This document shows, in pieces, positions 34,014 to 44,413 of a stretch of DNA of 64,000 nucleotides. The stretch is from NCBI GenBank assembly GCA_023382535.1, contig JAHDWA010000042.1, positions 1 to 64,000 of the forward strand, given 5' to 3'. The position numbers and the translations under genes were made by a program. The notes below the pieces were generated by a model. It saw only the letters and a list, made by a program, of their open reading frames with translations. It did no database searches and had not been told where the DNA came from. The first letter of the stretch is position 1, and each line of letters starts with the position of its first letter. Source of the DNA: Anaerolineae bacterium. Lineage in GTDB: Bacteria > Chloroflexota > Anaerolineae > 4572-78 > J111.

Positions 34014-35192
34014 CTAAGCTGACGTCTCCACTCTCTCGGTGGTCAGGGTAAAGCTTACCTTCGCCGCCGCCAACTCCCCCACCAGCCGCTCGAACCTTGG
34101 GCCGGTGATGACCTGCTCCGGCGTGAGCAGGCCGCGCTCCGGGATTTCGCCCCGCGCCACCATCCGGGTGATGATAGCCCCGGTGAAGGCCGTGGTCCGG
34201 GCCATCGAGGTAAACCCGGTCGTCTCGTCGTAGCGATCCACCATTTCAACTTTATACGTGTACGGTTGGCCGTCCTTCTCGCCTTTGACTTCCACCCGCA
34301 GCACGGTAATGTCCCGTTCGCCTTCTTTCAGCGCTACCTGCGGGTAGAGCAGGGCATCGAGCAGTTTCTTGGGTGCGACCTTGACCCCCTCCACCTCAAC
34401 CGGCTCCAGGCTCAACAGGCCCAGCTCCTTGAGCAGCGTCGCTTTGGCGGCGAAGCCGGGCCAGCGGACCGTCTTCTGCGTGCCGGTTTGCAGATTTTTG
34501 AAGACCGGCAAATCGAGCAGCCAGGGCATAAAGGTTTCGTGCCAGGCTTCCAGCTCGCCCACGCCGGGGAAGGTGACGGCCTCGACCCCGGAGTAGCGCG
34601 GCACCAGTTTGAGCCGGCCCGCCTCAACCGTCGGCCCATCCTGCTCCCGCAGCGGCAGTTGCTGCCCGCCAAAAACGATTTTGTAACCCAAGGGCGGCGC
34701 CGGGATTTCGGGGATGCCGCCGCACTTGATGTGGAGTTCGTCTACCCGGTCGAGCTGCTCGGCCAGGTGGCGAGCCATGATTTCGGTCAGGCCCGGCTCG
34801 ACGCCGCAGCCGGGGATAATCAGTCCACGGGCCGCTTCAACCTCCTGCCGCAGTCCCGGCATGTGCTCCTCGGCGGGCCAGGTCAGATCTACCAGGGGCA
34901 CGCCGGCCTGCAAAGCGGCCCGAATCCCCAGGATGCTGGCCGACCGGGGCAGCGCGGCGACAACGGCGTCACAAGCACCTATCAGTTCGCTGGCCACACC
35001 CCCGTCGTTTAAGTCAAGTGGAATAGGCCTGAGTTTTTCCACCCCCGGCTTTCCGGCCAGTTTGCGCACGGCCGTGTCAAGCTGCGCCGGGCTGGCATCG
35101 CCGATCAAAACCTGCTCTACCTCTGGCTCGTTCATCGCGTTGAACGCCGCTGCCGGGCCCATTAAGCCGCTGCCCAGAATCAGGATTTTCAT
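34014..35192 (-). CDS. saccharopine-dehydrogenase-like oxidoreductase
   Basis: A 392-residue NAD(P)-dependent enzyme. ILILGSGLMGPAAAFNAM is the Rossmann loop; LIIPGCGVEPGLTEIMARHLAEQ and the following substrate domain fit the saccharopine reductase / lysine 6-dehydrogenase group. It likely works on lysine or a related diamine or carboxynorspermidine-type substrate. GC-rich like the general background, in contrast with the AT-rich gene just before it. The exact substrate cannot be read from the sequence. Confidence 0.78.
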   Translation of the reverse strand: MKILILGSGLMGPAAAFNAMNEPEVEQVLIGDASPAQLDTAVRKLAGKPGVEKLRPIPLDLNDGGVASELIGACDAVVAALPRSASILGIRAALQAGVPLVDLTWPAEEHMPGLRQEVEAARGLIIPGCGVEPGLTEIMARHLAEQLDRVDELHIKCGGIPEIPAPPLGYKIVFGGQQLPLREQDGPTVEAGRLKLVPRYSGVEAVTFPGVGELEAWHETFMPWLLDLPVFKNLQTGTQKTVRWPGFAAKATLLKELGLLSLEPVEVEGVKVAPKKLLDALLYPQVALKEGERDITVLRVEVKGEKDGQPYTYKVEMVDRYDETTGFTSMARTTAFTGAIITRMVARGEIPERGLLTPEQVITGPRFERLVGELAAAKVSFTLTTERVETSA

Positions 35193-35666
35193 GGTTACTT
35201 TTTACTGGCCTCTCATCTCTACAGGTTCTTCCGCTCTTGGAATTTCTGTTATTATAAATAGCGTTTGACAATTTGATAAGTTAAGTAGGGCAAGCTAAAA
35301 TCTTTTCTCCATCCTTTGGATGAAGATAGTAAAGCAGTAGGAAAAGCCCGGTCATCCAATCTACTGAAAGGGAGGCGGGGCTTTCTTATTGGCAGAATTA
35401 GCCAGCTAACAGGCAACTTTAACAATAACCAAAAGATTACACGGATTACCTCTTTCTGTACTGATCGGCCTGATAAGTAAATTTTAAGGTGCCGGTGTAA
35501 CAAAACTGCCAGGTTCTTCGTTTAATAGAGGGACTTTTAGCCAAGCGAGATCTCCCCAAAGGCTAAAAAGCCGGGTTTTTAAACCGAAACCGGTAATTAG
35601 GTAGGCGCATCTGGAAATAATTCAGATCCAATGAGTTAACCAGGTTGCCGAAATAGTGGAGGTAAA
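35193..35666. other. 474-bp intergenic leader with possible RNA folds
   Basis: No gene is evident. CAGTAG (35335-35340) can pair with CTACTG (35361-35366) while AAAGCCC (35343-35349) pairs with GGGCTTT (35378-35384); the two stems interleave as a pseudoknot. Further on, TTTTAGCC and GGCTAAAA near 35527-35572 form a stem, followed by ACCG/CGGT. This could be a structured leader of the response-regulator gene. I could not match it to a known riboswitch. Confidence 0.3.
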
Positions 35667-36359
35667 TTGAGTCACATAACCCACGTTTTAATTGCAGATA
35701 ACAACCCGATTTTTAGAGCGGGTGTGCGGAGTTTTCTGAATGGAACCCATTCAAGTATCAAAATTGTCGGAGAAGCGGACGAGGGCGAAAATATTCCGGA
35801 GCTGATCAAAGAAAGGCAACCCGATGTCGTTTTGCTGGACATCTCCCTGGTCCAGAAAGCAGGGGAACTCGACATGCTGGGGCAAATTTGCAGGGCCGAG
35901 GATTCGCCTAATGTTGTGGTCATGACCGAAGAAAACGATATTACCCATATTACTCAATCCTTAAGTCATGGCGCGGTGGGTGTGGTGACAAAAGATGTGA
36001 CTGCGCCTGAATTAAAACAGGTGGTGAATCGAGCGGCCCAACGACAGCGCGCCTTATCATCCACCGTTGTAGATGTTTTAGTAGATTATGTCCTTCAGCA
36101 GGAAACCGCTCCTCTCAATTACGGCCCTGTCACAATCGAATCGCTGACCGAGCGGGAACTCGAGGTTTTCAATCTCGTGGCTCAGGGTTTATCCAATAAA
36201 GAAATTGGTGAACGCCTGTCTTTATCCCTGGGTACGGTCAAGTCTCATACCAGCAACATCATGGGCAAGTTGCAGGTGAACAACCGGGCGCAGGTGGCTC
36301 TCTTGGCGGCGGGTCAGCTTCCTCAAGAGCAAGTTCCTCTCAAGGATGAGATTGACTAA
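35667..36359 (+). CDS. NarL/LuxR-type response regulator
   Basis: A 230-residue two-domain regulator. The receiver domain (1-125) has an acidic pocket IADNN, the phosphoacceptor in VVLLDISL and the conserved Lys in VTKD. The second acidic residue is Asn (ADNN rather than DD), so metal binding may be altered. The C-terminal LuxR helix-turn-helix is LTERELEVFNLVAQGLSNKE and ERLSLSLGTVKSHTSNIM. The start is a TTG at 35667, fixed by GTGGAGGT at 35656-35663. No histidine kinase is nearby. Confidence 0.88.
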   Translation: MSHITHVLIADNNPIFRAGVRSFLNGTHSSIKIVGEADEGENIPELIKERQPDVVLLDISLVQKAGELDMLGQICRAEDSPNVVVMTEENDITHITQSLSHGAVGVVTKDVTAPELKQVVNRAAQRQRALSSTVVDVLVDYVLQQETAPLNYGPVTIESLTERELEVFNLVAQGLSNKEIGERLSLSLGTVKSHTSNIMGKLQVNNRAQVALLAAGQLPQEQVPLKDEID

Positions 36360-36394
36360 ACTAAAGTTCAGCCCTTGACTATCTTTAGTTTAGT
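36355..36394 (+). terminator. terminator 1 after the response regulator
   Basis: ACTAAACTAAAG (36355-36366) pairs perfectly with 36383-36394 and is followed by TTTT. The stem includes the stop codon of the regulator gene. Confidence 0.7.
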
Positions 36395-36404
36395 TTTGCC
36401 CCTA

Positions 36405-36438
36405 CCAAAGGCCGGTTGCAAAAACCGGCCTTTGGTTT
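36405..36438 (+). terminator. terminator 2 after the response regulator
   Basis: A perfect 13-bp stem (36405-36417 with 36423-36435), GC-rich in the middle, has a 5-base loop and is followed by TTTAT. It is a classic intrinsic terminator in tandem with the one at 36355. Confidence 0.85.
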
Positions 36439-36534
36439 ATCAATAACACAACCTTCGCCTCTATTTTTTACTTTTTGATTCCGATAGAATAGACGACAAT
36501 TTCCTAAACCTATAGATAGATAGGAGCAAGTGTT

Positions 36535-37200
36535 ATGGAGTGGCAAATGAGTTTGAAGACAGCGTTATTGATCGGACACATTATCGGGGTGGCCATGGGG
36601 GCCGGCGGTGCAACGATGAGCGACACCCTTTTTCTGACCAGTGTCCGCGATAATTATATTGATGCTTCGGAGTGCAGGCTGCTGAAAGTTGCCTCGAAGA
36701 TCGTCGTCCTGGGTCTGGTCATTTTATGTTTCACCGGCGGCGCATTTTTCCTGGTCGGAGACGTGCCGAGCGAACGCTTCTGGGCCAAGATGACCGTTGT
36801 TGGCATTGCGGTGATGAATGGTTACATCATGCACCGCAAATTGTTCCCAGTTTTTGAGAAATGTTCCCAGGAAGAGATTCCCTTACTATCAGACACCTTT
36901 CTGGCCCACCTCCGGCTGCTGGTTTCGGCCGGTACCATTTCGGCCTTATCCTGGTATGCTGCCATAATTCTGGGAACCTGGAAGAGTCTGTCGCTGTCCT
37001 ATATTGAGATTATGGCCTGGTACCTGGGTATCTTAGGGGTTTTCCTGCTTGGAGCGAATATAGCCATTAGTATTTTTGGTTTTGGTCTCCGCTCCGGCCG
37101 TTTGCTCAAGCACCTCCGTGACCCAGGTGATGAGTCTGCCTCTGTGGAGGTGGAGGACGTTTTTGAGCATACCTTCCCGGCCCGTCAACTTGCCGGCTGA
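36535..37200 (+). CDS. integral membrane protein, unknown function
   Basis: A 221-residue protein with about six transmembrane helices (near residues 7-27, 50-70, 78-97, 128-147, 160-185). His14, His100 (YIMHRKLF) and His124 lie in or by helices, as in some small cytochrome-like membrane proteins, but no haem motif is certain. The C-terminal 25 residues are acidic and cytoplasmic. AGGAGC precedes the ATG. Flanked by terminators on both sides, so it is a single-gene unit. Confidence 0.65.
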   Translation: MEWQMSLKTALLIGHIIGVAMGAGGATMSDTLFLTSVRDNYIDASECRLLKVASKIVVLGLVILCFTGGAFFLVGDVPSERFWAKMTVVGIAVMNGYIMHRKLFPVFEKCSQEEIPLLSDTFLAHLRLLVSAGTISALSWYAAIILGTWKSLSLSYIEIMAWYLGILGVFLLGANIAISIFGFGLRSGRLLKHLRDPGDESASVEVEDVFEHTFPARQLAG

Positions 37201-37223
37201 TCGGGTGAACCACGCCTTCTTTC

Positions 37224-37260
37224 AAACCTGTCAGGCCTCGAAGGCCTGACAGGTTTTCTT
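37224..37260 (+). terminator. 15-bp perfect hairpin terminator
   Basis: AAACCTGTCAGGCCT (37224-37238) pairs with 37242-37256 around CGA, followed by TCTT. It lies 24 bases after the membrane-protein stop. Confidence 0.85.
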
Positions 37261-37285
37261 GAATCAGGGGTGTTGGTTAAATTGT

Positions 37286-37326
37286 AAGGGAGGGAGTCCC
37301 AAGCGGAGCTTGGGACTCCCTCCCTT
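37286..37326. repeat. 19-bp perfect hairpin
   Basis: The arm 37286-37304 (AAGGGAGGGAGTCCCAAGC) pairs perfectly with 37308-37326 around GGA. It stands between the terminator at 37224 and the CRP-like site, and could insulate the two units in either direction. Confidence 0.75.
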
Positions 37327-37372
37327 CTTTGCAACCACTGGCGAATCATTAAAGGCTTCCAGTCTAGCCGCT

Positions 37373-37417
37373 TGTGACATTTGTCACTAGACTTATCGGC
37401 CCGTTTAGGAGTATACT
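37373..37417 (+). promoter_or_regulatory. CRP/FNR-like site and promoter for the acs-pdh operon
   Basis: TGTGA at 37373-37377, CATTTG, then TCACT at 37384-37388 matches the CRP consensus at nine of ten positions. TATACT at 37412-37417 is a good -10, while the -35 position (AGACTT) is poor. The site centre lies about 42-44 bases before the likely start near 37422-37424, the class II activator position. The leader to the ATG at 37726 would be about 300 bases and holds no gene I can support; GGCAGA (37425-37430) and TCTGCC (37455-37460) could form its first stem. Confidence 0.55.
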
Positions 37418-37725
37418 AATAGGTGGCAGATTTATGCTCTCGAGCTGACATAGGTCTGCCGGGCCGTCGAAAAGGTATCAAATGGTCCAACCAAAGCCTA
37501 TTTGTTTTCCGGCATTACCCTTGCACCCCTGGCTCCACCTTCCGCTCAAGCTTGACCCCTAAAAATCTTCTTATCGCTGCCCAACGTGCTCACCCACCTG
37601 TTAGCACGGGTGCGATCTCAACCAAACACCTCCCCATCGTTTTTTTCAGCTCCAATAAGTCCTCTGTTCGATGCTTGCATTAAGACAAGGCTAAAGTTGT
37701 TTGGCATGCAGCAATGGAGGTAAAT

Positions 37726-39482
<1,757 letters not shown>

Positions 39483-39483
<1 letters not shown>

Positions 39484-40502
39484 TGAAAAAAATAACTTTA
39501 GAACAATCAAAAAAGAAACCCGCGGCAAAAGGCGTACCCCAGGTTGACCGTGCCCACGGCCTGTACCTGCTGCGCGAAATGGTGCGCATCCGCCGCCTGG
39601 AGGAAAAATCGGCCGAGTTATACAGCGCCATGAAGATTCGCGGCTTCATGCATTTATACATCGGCGAGGAGGCGATAGCCGTGGGGGTCATGCAGGCCCT
39701 GACCCCGGATGATGCGGTGGTAGCCACCTACCGCGAGCACGGCCAGGCGCTGGCCCGAGGCGTGTCGGCGGCGGCGATTATGGCCGAGATGTACGGCAAG
39801 CAGGAGGGCTGCAGCCGGGGCCGGGGTGGTTCGATGCACCTGTTCGATAAGGAAACCCGCTTTTACGGCGGCAACGCCATCGTCGGCGGGGGGCTGCCCC
39901 TGGCCCTGGGCGTGGCCCTGGCCGACAAAATGCGCGGCCAGCAGCGGGTGACCTGCTGTTTCTTTGGCGATGGGGCCGTGGCCGAAGGTGAGTTTCACGA
40001 GACGATGAACCTGGCTGCGCTGTGGCAGTTGCCGATCCTATTTGTCTGTGAGAACAATCTGTTCGCAATGGGGATGGCCCTGCACCGCGCCCAAATTGAA
40101 ACCGAAATAGCCAAGCGGGCCGTGACCTACAAGATGCCGGCTGAAACCGTGGACGGCATGGAAGTGTTGGCGGTGGAAGCGGCGGCCCAAAAAGCGGCGG
40201 AGTACGTTCGCAGCGGCCAGGGACCGTACTTCCTGGAATTTCGCACCTATCGCTTCCGGGGCCATTCCGCCTTTGACACCGAACTCTACCGGGCCAAGGA
40301 GGAAGTCGAGGAGGCGAAGAAGCGCGACCCGATTTTGCTTTTCACCCAGCACCTTCAGCAACAGGGGCTGCTTGGGTCGGAGGACCTGGATGAAATCGAG
40401 CGGGAGGTCGCCGTCGAAATAGAGGCGGCGGTCGAATTTGCCGAGGCCGGCACCTGGGAGCCGGTGGAGGATTTGACCCGGTTTGTCTACTCTGAAAAAT
40501 AA
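39483..40502 (+). CDS. pdhA: pyruvate dehydrogenase E1 component, alpha subunit
   Basis: A 339-residue thiamine-diphosphate enzyme subunit. [31 protein letters not shown] is split here as [10 protein letters not shown] to CENN, the ThDP-magnesium motif; the active-site region [10 protein letters not shown] and RFRGHSAFD are also present. With the beta subunit it decarboxylates pyruvate (or acetoin or a branched 2-oxo acid) and transfers the acyl group to E2 lipoate. It overlaps the acs stop; the first 20 residues are basic and unlike the family core. The exact 2-oxo acid is inferred from the acs context. Confidence 0.88.
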
Positions 40503-40503
40503 C

Positions 40504-40572
40504 GACTGCTGACGGACGACGGCCGATCGCCGCAAAATTGTGCCTCAGTCATTCTTTCAGCGGTCAGCAGTC
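40504..40572. repeat. GACTGCTGAC inverted repeat inside the pdh operon
   Basis: GACTGCTGAC (40504-40513) pairs with GTCAGCAGTC (40563-40572), with more GGTCAG words beside them. It lies between the E1 alpha and beta genes, where it could modulate downstream expression. The words are those of 7745 and 24251. Confidence 0.6.
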
Positions 40573-40601
40573 AGTGGTCAGCGGTAAAATTGGAGGACGC
40601 T

Positions 40602-41603
40602 ATGAGCAACAACGGTAAACAAATGATCCAAACGACCTATCGGGAGGCCATGCGTGAAGCCATCCGCGAGGCGATGCGTCAGGATGAGCGGGTCTTTCTG
40701 ATGGGTGAGGACGTGGGCCGTTACGGCGGCTGCTTTGCGGTTAGTAAGGGCCTGCTGCAAGAGTTCGGCCCAGAGCGCATCCGCGATACGCCGCTGTCGG
40801 AATCGGCCTTTGTTGGCATGGGCATTGGCGCGGCCATGAACGGCATGCGCCCCATTGTGGAGGTGATGACGGTCAATTTTAGCCTGCTGGCCTTAGACCA
40901 GATTCTCAACAACGCTGCCACCATTTTGCACATGTCGGGCGGCCTGTTCAATATCCCCGTGGTCATTCGCATGGCTACCGGGGCAGGCCGGCAACTGGCG
41001 GCGCAGCACGCCCACAGCCTGGAAGGCTGGTATGCCCATATTCCCGGCATCAAGGTGCTGGCCCCGGCCACGCTGGAAGACGCGCGCGGCATGCTCTGGA
41101 CGGCGCTGGAAGATCCGGACCCGGTGTTGATCTTTGAGAACAATACTCTTTACAACATGGAAGGGCGGTTACCGGCTAACGCTGGGCCGGTAGACATTGA
41201 CAAGGCCAGGGTGCTCCGGGAAGGCCGCGATATTACCCTCATGAGCTATAGTGCCAGCCTGTTTAAGACCCTGGAGGCGGCGGAGCTTCTGGCTCAAGAG
41301 GGGATCGAGGCCGAAGTGATTGACCTGCGCACCCTGCGTCCGCTGGACGAGGCAACGTTCCTGGCTTCGGTGGCCAAGACCCACCGCGCGCTCATTGTGG
41401 ACGAAGGCTGGCGCAGCGGCAGCATCGCCGCGGAGATCAGCGCCCGGATTATGGAGCAGGCGTTTTATGAACTGGATGCCCCGGTTGAGCGTATCTGCAG
41501 CGCCGAGGTGCCCATGCCTTACGCCAAACACCTGGAGCAGGCTGCCCTGCCGCAAGTGGAAACAATCGTGAGTACAGTCAGAAGGATGGTGACCCATGAG
41601 TGA
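40602..41603 (+). CDS. pdhB: pyruvate dehydrogenase E1 component, beta subunit
   Basis: A 333-residue transketolase-type beta subunit. [33 protein letters not shown] is the characteristic N-terminal region (Glu for ThDP activation), and a C-terminal transketolase domain ends [20 protein letters not shown]. It forms an alpha2-beta2 E1 with 39483-40502. GGAGG precedes the ATG at 40602. Its end overlaps the E2 start by 8 bases, so the two are translationally coupled. Confidence 0.9.
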   Translation: MSNNGKQMIQTTYREAMREAIREAMRQDERVFLMGEDVGRYGGCFAVSKGLLQEFGPERIRDTPLSESAFVGMGIGAAMNGMRPIVEVMTVNFSLLALDQILNNAATILHMSGGLFNIPVVIRMATGAGRQLAAQHAHSLEGWYAHIPGIKVLAPATLEDARGMLWTALEDPDPVLIFENNTLYNMEGRLPANAGPVDIDKARVLREGRDITLMSYSASLFKTLEAAELLAQEGIEAEVIDLRTLRPLDEATFLASVAKTHRALIVDEGWRSGSIAAEISARIMEQAFYELDAPVERICSAEVPMPYAKHLEQAALPQVETIVSTVRRMVTHE

Positions 41604-42843
41604 GTTTCGCATGCCCAGCTTGGGCGCTGACATGGCTGCCGGGACGCTGGTCGAGTGGAAAATAAAACCCGGCGACCGGGTCAAGAAGGGCGATGTCATT
41701 GCCGAAGTGGAAACCGATAAAGGCATTATTGATATTGAGGTTTATGAGGACGGAGTGCTTGACCAAATCCTCATCCAGTCCTCCCAAAAGGTACCGGTGG
41801 GAACGGTCCTGGCCCTGATCCGGGCGGAGGGTGAGCCGGTTGCGGTTACAGCCCCGGCAGCGGCTGCCCCAATCCTGAAACCCGTTCCCGAAGTCGAGCG
41901 GCCGCTGGCTCCGCTACCCGCTGCCGCGCCGGGGGAACGGCTGCGCGTGTCGCCCCTGGCCCGCAAGCTGGCCGGCGAGCTTGGTGTTGACTTGAACACG
42001 GTTAAGGGGGCCGGCCCGCACGGGACCATCGAGCGGGCTGATGTCGAGCGGGCGGCGGCAGAATTGAAGGCGAAAGTGGTCGAGCCAAAGCCGGCAGCGC
42101 CGCTACCACCTCCGGTTGAGGTCGCGCCCGCTCCGCCGGCGCCGCCAGAGCCGGCGGCGGCCAAACCGGCAGTTGACTTCCAGGCCGGCATGCGCCGGGC
42201 CATCGCCGCGGCTATGTCCAGGTCCAATCGCGACATTCCCCATTACTACCTGGAAATGCGGATTGACATGAGCCGGGCGCTGCGCTGGCTGGAGGCCGAG
42301 AACCTGAAACGGTCCATCAAAGACCGGCTGCTGCCGGTCGTGCTGCTTATCAAAGCGACGGCGCGGGCGCTGGTGGACGTGCCGGAGTTGAATGGCTTCT
42401 GGGTAGACGACCAGCTTCAACCCCAGGAAGCGATCAACATCGGCTTCGCTATATCGCTGCGGCAGGGCGGGCTGGTTACCCCGGCCATCCATACCGCCGA
42501 TCTGAAAAGCCTGGACGAGTTGATGGTGGATATGCGTGACATTATCATGCGCACCCGGGCCGGCAAGCTGCGCAGCTCCGACCTGACCGACTCCACCATC
42601 ACCCTGACCAGCCTGGGCGACCTGGGCGTGGAGAAAGTGTATGGTGTGATCTACCCGCCGCAGGTAGCCCTGGTCGGCTTTGGCAAGATCAGCGAGCAGC
42701 CCTGGGTGGAGAACAGCATGCTCGGCCTGCGCCCGGTAGTCACGGCGACCCTGGCCGGGGACCACCGCGCCACCGACGGCCATCGCGGCGGCCAGTTTTT
42801 GGAGGCGTTGAACCGGCAGTTGCAGGAGCCTGAGAAGCTATAA
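41596..42843 (+). CDS. pdhC: dihydrolipoamide acyltransferase (E2)
   Basis: A 415-residue E2 core. Lipoyl domain (1-75) with [12 protein letters not shown] carrying the lipoyl Lys; a Pro/Ala linker; a peripheral-subunit-binding domain near residue 115 ([20 protein letters not shown]); a second linker rich in Pro and Ala; and the catalytic domain ending [15 protein letters not shown], with the His and Asp of the transferase site. It passes the acyl group from lipoate to CoA. No E3 (lipoamide dehydrogenase) gene is in the window, so E3 must be encoded elsewhere. Confidence 0.9.
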   Translation: MSEFRMPSLGADMAAGTLVEWKIKPGDRVKKGDVIAEVETDKGIIDIEVYEDGVLDQILIQSSQKVPVGTVLALIRAEGEPVAVTAPAAAAPILKPVPEVERPLAPLPAAAPGERLRVSPLARKLAGELGVDLNTVKGAGPHGTIERADVERAAAELKAKVVEPKPAAPLPPPVEVAPAPPAPPEPAAAKPAVDFQAGMRRAIAAAMSRSNRDIPHYYLEMRIDMSRALRWLEAENLKRSIKDRLLPVVLLIKATARALVDVPELNGFWVDDQLQPQEAINIGFAISLRQGGLVTPAIHTADLKSLDELMVDMRDIIMRTRAGKLRSSDLTDSTITLTSLGDLGVEKVYGVIYPPQVALVGFGKISEQPWVENSMLGLRPVVTATLAGDHRATDGHRGGQFLEALNRQLQEPEKL

Positions 42844-42849
42844 TCTAGT

Positions 42850-42887
42850 ACGTGGTGCGTGAAATTTGAACGCATCACGCACCACGT
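42850..42887. repeat. ACGTGGTGCGTG hairpin
   Basis: A 12-bp perfect inverted repeat (42850-42861 with 42876-42887) directly after the E2 stop. Same word family as 26823-26875. Confidence 0.65.
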
Positions 42888-42917
42888 CCCCTCATTTAAA
42901 TGTTTATGGAGGACACA

Positions 42918-43181
42918 ATGACAGTCGCAACATCTTTAACCGAAACCCAAATCAAAGAAACTATCATTAAACTATTAAAGCGGATTGCACCGGAAGCGGA
43001 TTTTAGCACGCTGGCTCCGGCAGAGGATATCCGCGCGGCCCTGGATATCGACTCCTTTGATTTTCTGCAATTTCTAATTGGCCTGAACGAAGAGGTAGGG
43101 GTCGAGGTGCCGGAGGCCGACTACGGCAAGCTGGTCTCGCTGCAGGATTTGGTTAGTTATCTGTCGGCGCGGATGGGGTGA
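42918..43181 (+). CDS. acyl carrier protein-like protein
   Basis: An 87-residue phosphopantetheine-binding protein. ALDIDSFDFLQFLIGL holds the attachment Ser in the D-S-F form, and the four-helix pattern and acidic nature are normal for an ACP. TGGAGG lies before the ATG. It follows the acs-pdhABC genes in the same direction, an unusual place for an ACP. It could carry a lipoate precursor (octanoyl group) or an acyl group made by the operon; this is inference. Confidence 0.82.
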   Translation: MTVATSLTETQIKETIIKLLKRIAPEADFSTLAPAEDIRAALDIDSFDFLQFLIGLNEEVGVEVPEADYGKLVSLQDLVSYLSARMG

Positions 43182-43220
43182 GATTCAACCACCGGCCGTC
43201 GAGAAAACAGGTTGGATTAA

Positions 43221-43303
43221 GGTGACAGGCACTTATCGGACTACTAATTGGCCTTATTTGAACAAAACATGCCTCTATTTAGTATTTAAAAGTGCCTGTT
43301 ACC
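43221..43303. repeat. GGTGACAGGCACTT inverted repeat
   Basis: GGTGACAGGCACTT (43221-43234) pairs with AAGTGCCTGTTACC (43290-43303) with one wobble, enclosing about 55 AT-rich bases. It is a short MITE-like unit. Confidence 0.65.
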
Positions 43304-43361
43304 TGGTTCTTCCTTATTTGAGAGTATTCGGTAATTCATCGTTGTCCGCCGAGGGCTGGAA

Positions 43362-43445
43362 GCCCCCGGCTACAATAGGTGAAAACCGCTTAAAAGCGGT
43401 TCAGCAGCCTGCTTCAGTGGGCTTCCATACTATGGTAGCCGGGCG
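43362..43445. repeat. CCCGGCTACAATAG inverted repeat element
   Basis: CCCGGCTACAATAG pairs with CTATGGTAGCCGGG (one mismatch), with an inner CCGCTT/AAGCGG stem and flanking GGAAGC/GCTTCC words. Its right edge abuts the truncated cytidylate-kinase-like frame. Together with 43221-43303 it fills the 43182-43440 gap. Confidence 0.55.
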
Positions 43446-43973
43446 TTTCAACGCGCGGCGGGCTTCTCCGAGGAGCATTACAAAGGCAAGAGCTTTATGG
43501 AACAGCTCTTCCGGCCCGGCCCCTATGTGATGGTCGAAGTCCCGGCCTGGACGCAGGACCCCGGCGGGGAGGTGCCCCAATTCATCAAACGGTTGGATAA
43601 GCTGGAATTCGGCAACCTGATCCAGGGGGTGATTCTGGGTGCTTATGACCGGGGCGACATGGTCATTGTCGGCCGGGGCGGCCAGGCGCTACTGGCGGAT
43701 AAGCCCGACGTGCTGCACGTGCGGCTCGTCGCGCCGCTGGCGGACCGGGTCAATCGCATCCAGCAGCAGCATGGCTGTACCGCCGCCCAGGCACGGGAGT
43801 TGATTGTCGAACGAGACCGGGGCATGACCAAGTACCTGGGCGAGATGTTCAAGGTCCAGCCGGACGACCCGCAGTGGTATCACTTGATGATTAACCTGGG
43901 CAAGTGGTCGCTGGAGGCGGCGGCACAACTGATCGTCAAGGCGGTGGGGCAGTTGCCGGTGGCCAAATCGTGA
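43442..43973 (+). pseudogene. 5'-truncated cytidylate-kinase-like gene
   Basis: The open frame is counted from an ATG at 43497 (158 residues), but protein-like sequence continues upstream to about 43442 (AFQRAAGFSEEHYKGKSF) without a good start. The remainder (GDMVIVGRGGQALLADKPDVLHVRLVAPLADRV, then GCTAAQARELIVERDRGMTKYL) matches the C-terminal part of cytidylate kinase-like family proteins. The N-terminal P-loop (normally GSGG) is absent because the intergenic repeat at 43362-43445 takes its place. It is therefore probably inactive. Confidence 0.65.
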
Positions 43974-44064
43974 ATGTGGGTGGAGCTATGACGCCTGGGC
44001 ATGCTTCAGCAGCTCGGGGTGATTCCGGTTCAGGGTTGATTAAAAACTATATACGAGGAGGTAA

Positions 44065-44388
44065 ATGATGATGGTTCTCTATGTGGCGAAGTGGGACATT
44101 TTACCCGATAAGGTTGAAGCCTACACAAAGTGGGTTGGGGGCGCGAACCAGCGCCAATTGGCTGTGCCGGGGGTGGTGGAGTTTCGGGCGTACCGGGCGG
44201 CGGTCGGTACACCGCAGCAAGTGATCGTGACTTATGAATTTGCCGATATGGCGGCCTGGGCAGCCTGGTGGGCCAATGAGGATGTCCAGAAAACAAGAAA
44301 TGAACTCCGCCTCTACGCAACCGGCTACAGCGATGAACTTTGGGGGCCGTCGCCAGTCATTCCCAAACCCATTCGGCCAGGGCAGTGA
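44065..44388 (+). CDS. dimeric alpha-beta barrel (ABM/EthD-like) protein
   Basis: A 107-residue protein: LYVAKWDILPDKVEAYTKWV, VVEFRAYRAAVG and VIVTYEFADMAAWAAWWANEDV give the beta-alpha-beta pattern of antibiotic-biosynthesis-monooxygenase-type ferredoxin folds. These form dimers and bind small ligands; function is unknown. Three ATGs lie in line (44065, 44068, 44071) after GAGGAGGT; the second or third is best spaced. Confidence 0.6.
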   Translation: MMMVLYVAKWDILPDKVEAYTKWVGGANQRQLAVPGVVEFRAYRAAVGTPQQVIVTYEFADMAAWAAWWANEDVQKTRNELRLYATGYSDELWGPSPVIPKPIRPGQ

Positions 44389-44413
44389 GTTTTATGGCCT
44401 TAAGGAGGCAAAA

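Noticed and set aside
35500..35660. Possible c-di-GMP (GEMM-type) riboswitch
   Set aside because: Some pieces (AAAGCCGGG, GGTAGGC) recall the motif, but the conserved GCAAAGCC core and GAAA-receptor layout are not all present.
37423..37683. 86-codon frame upstream of acs
   Set aside because: No ribosome site and no recognisable protein; it lies in the predicted mRNA leader.
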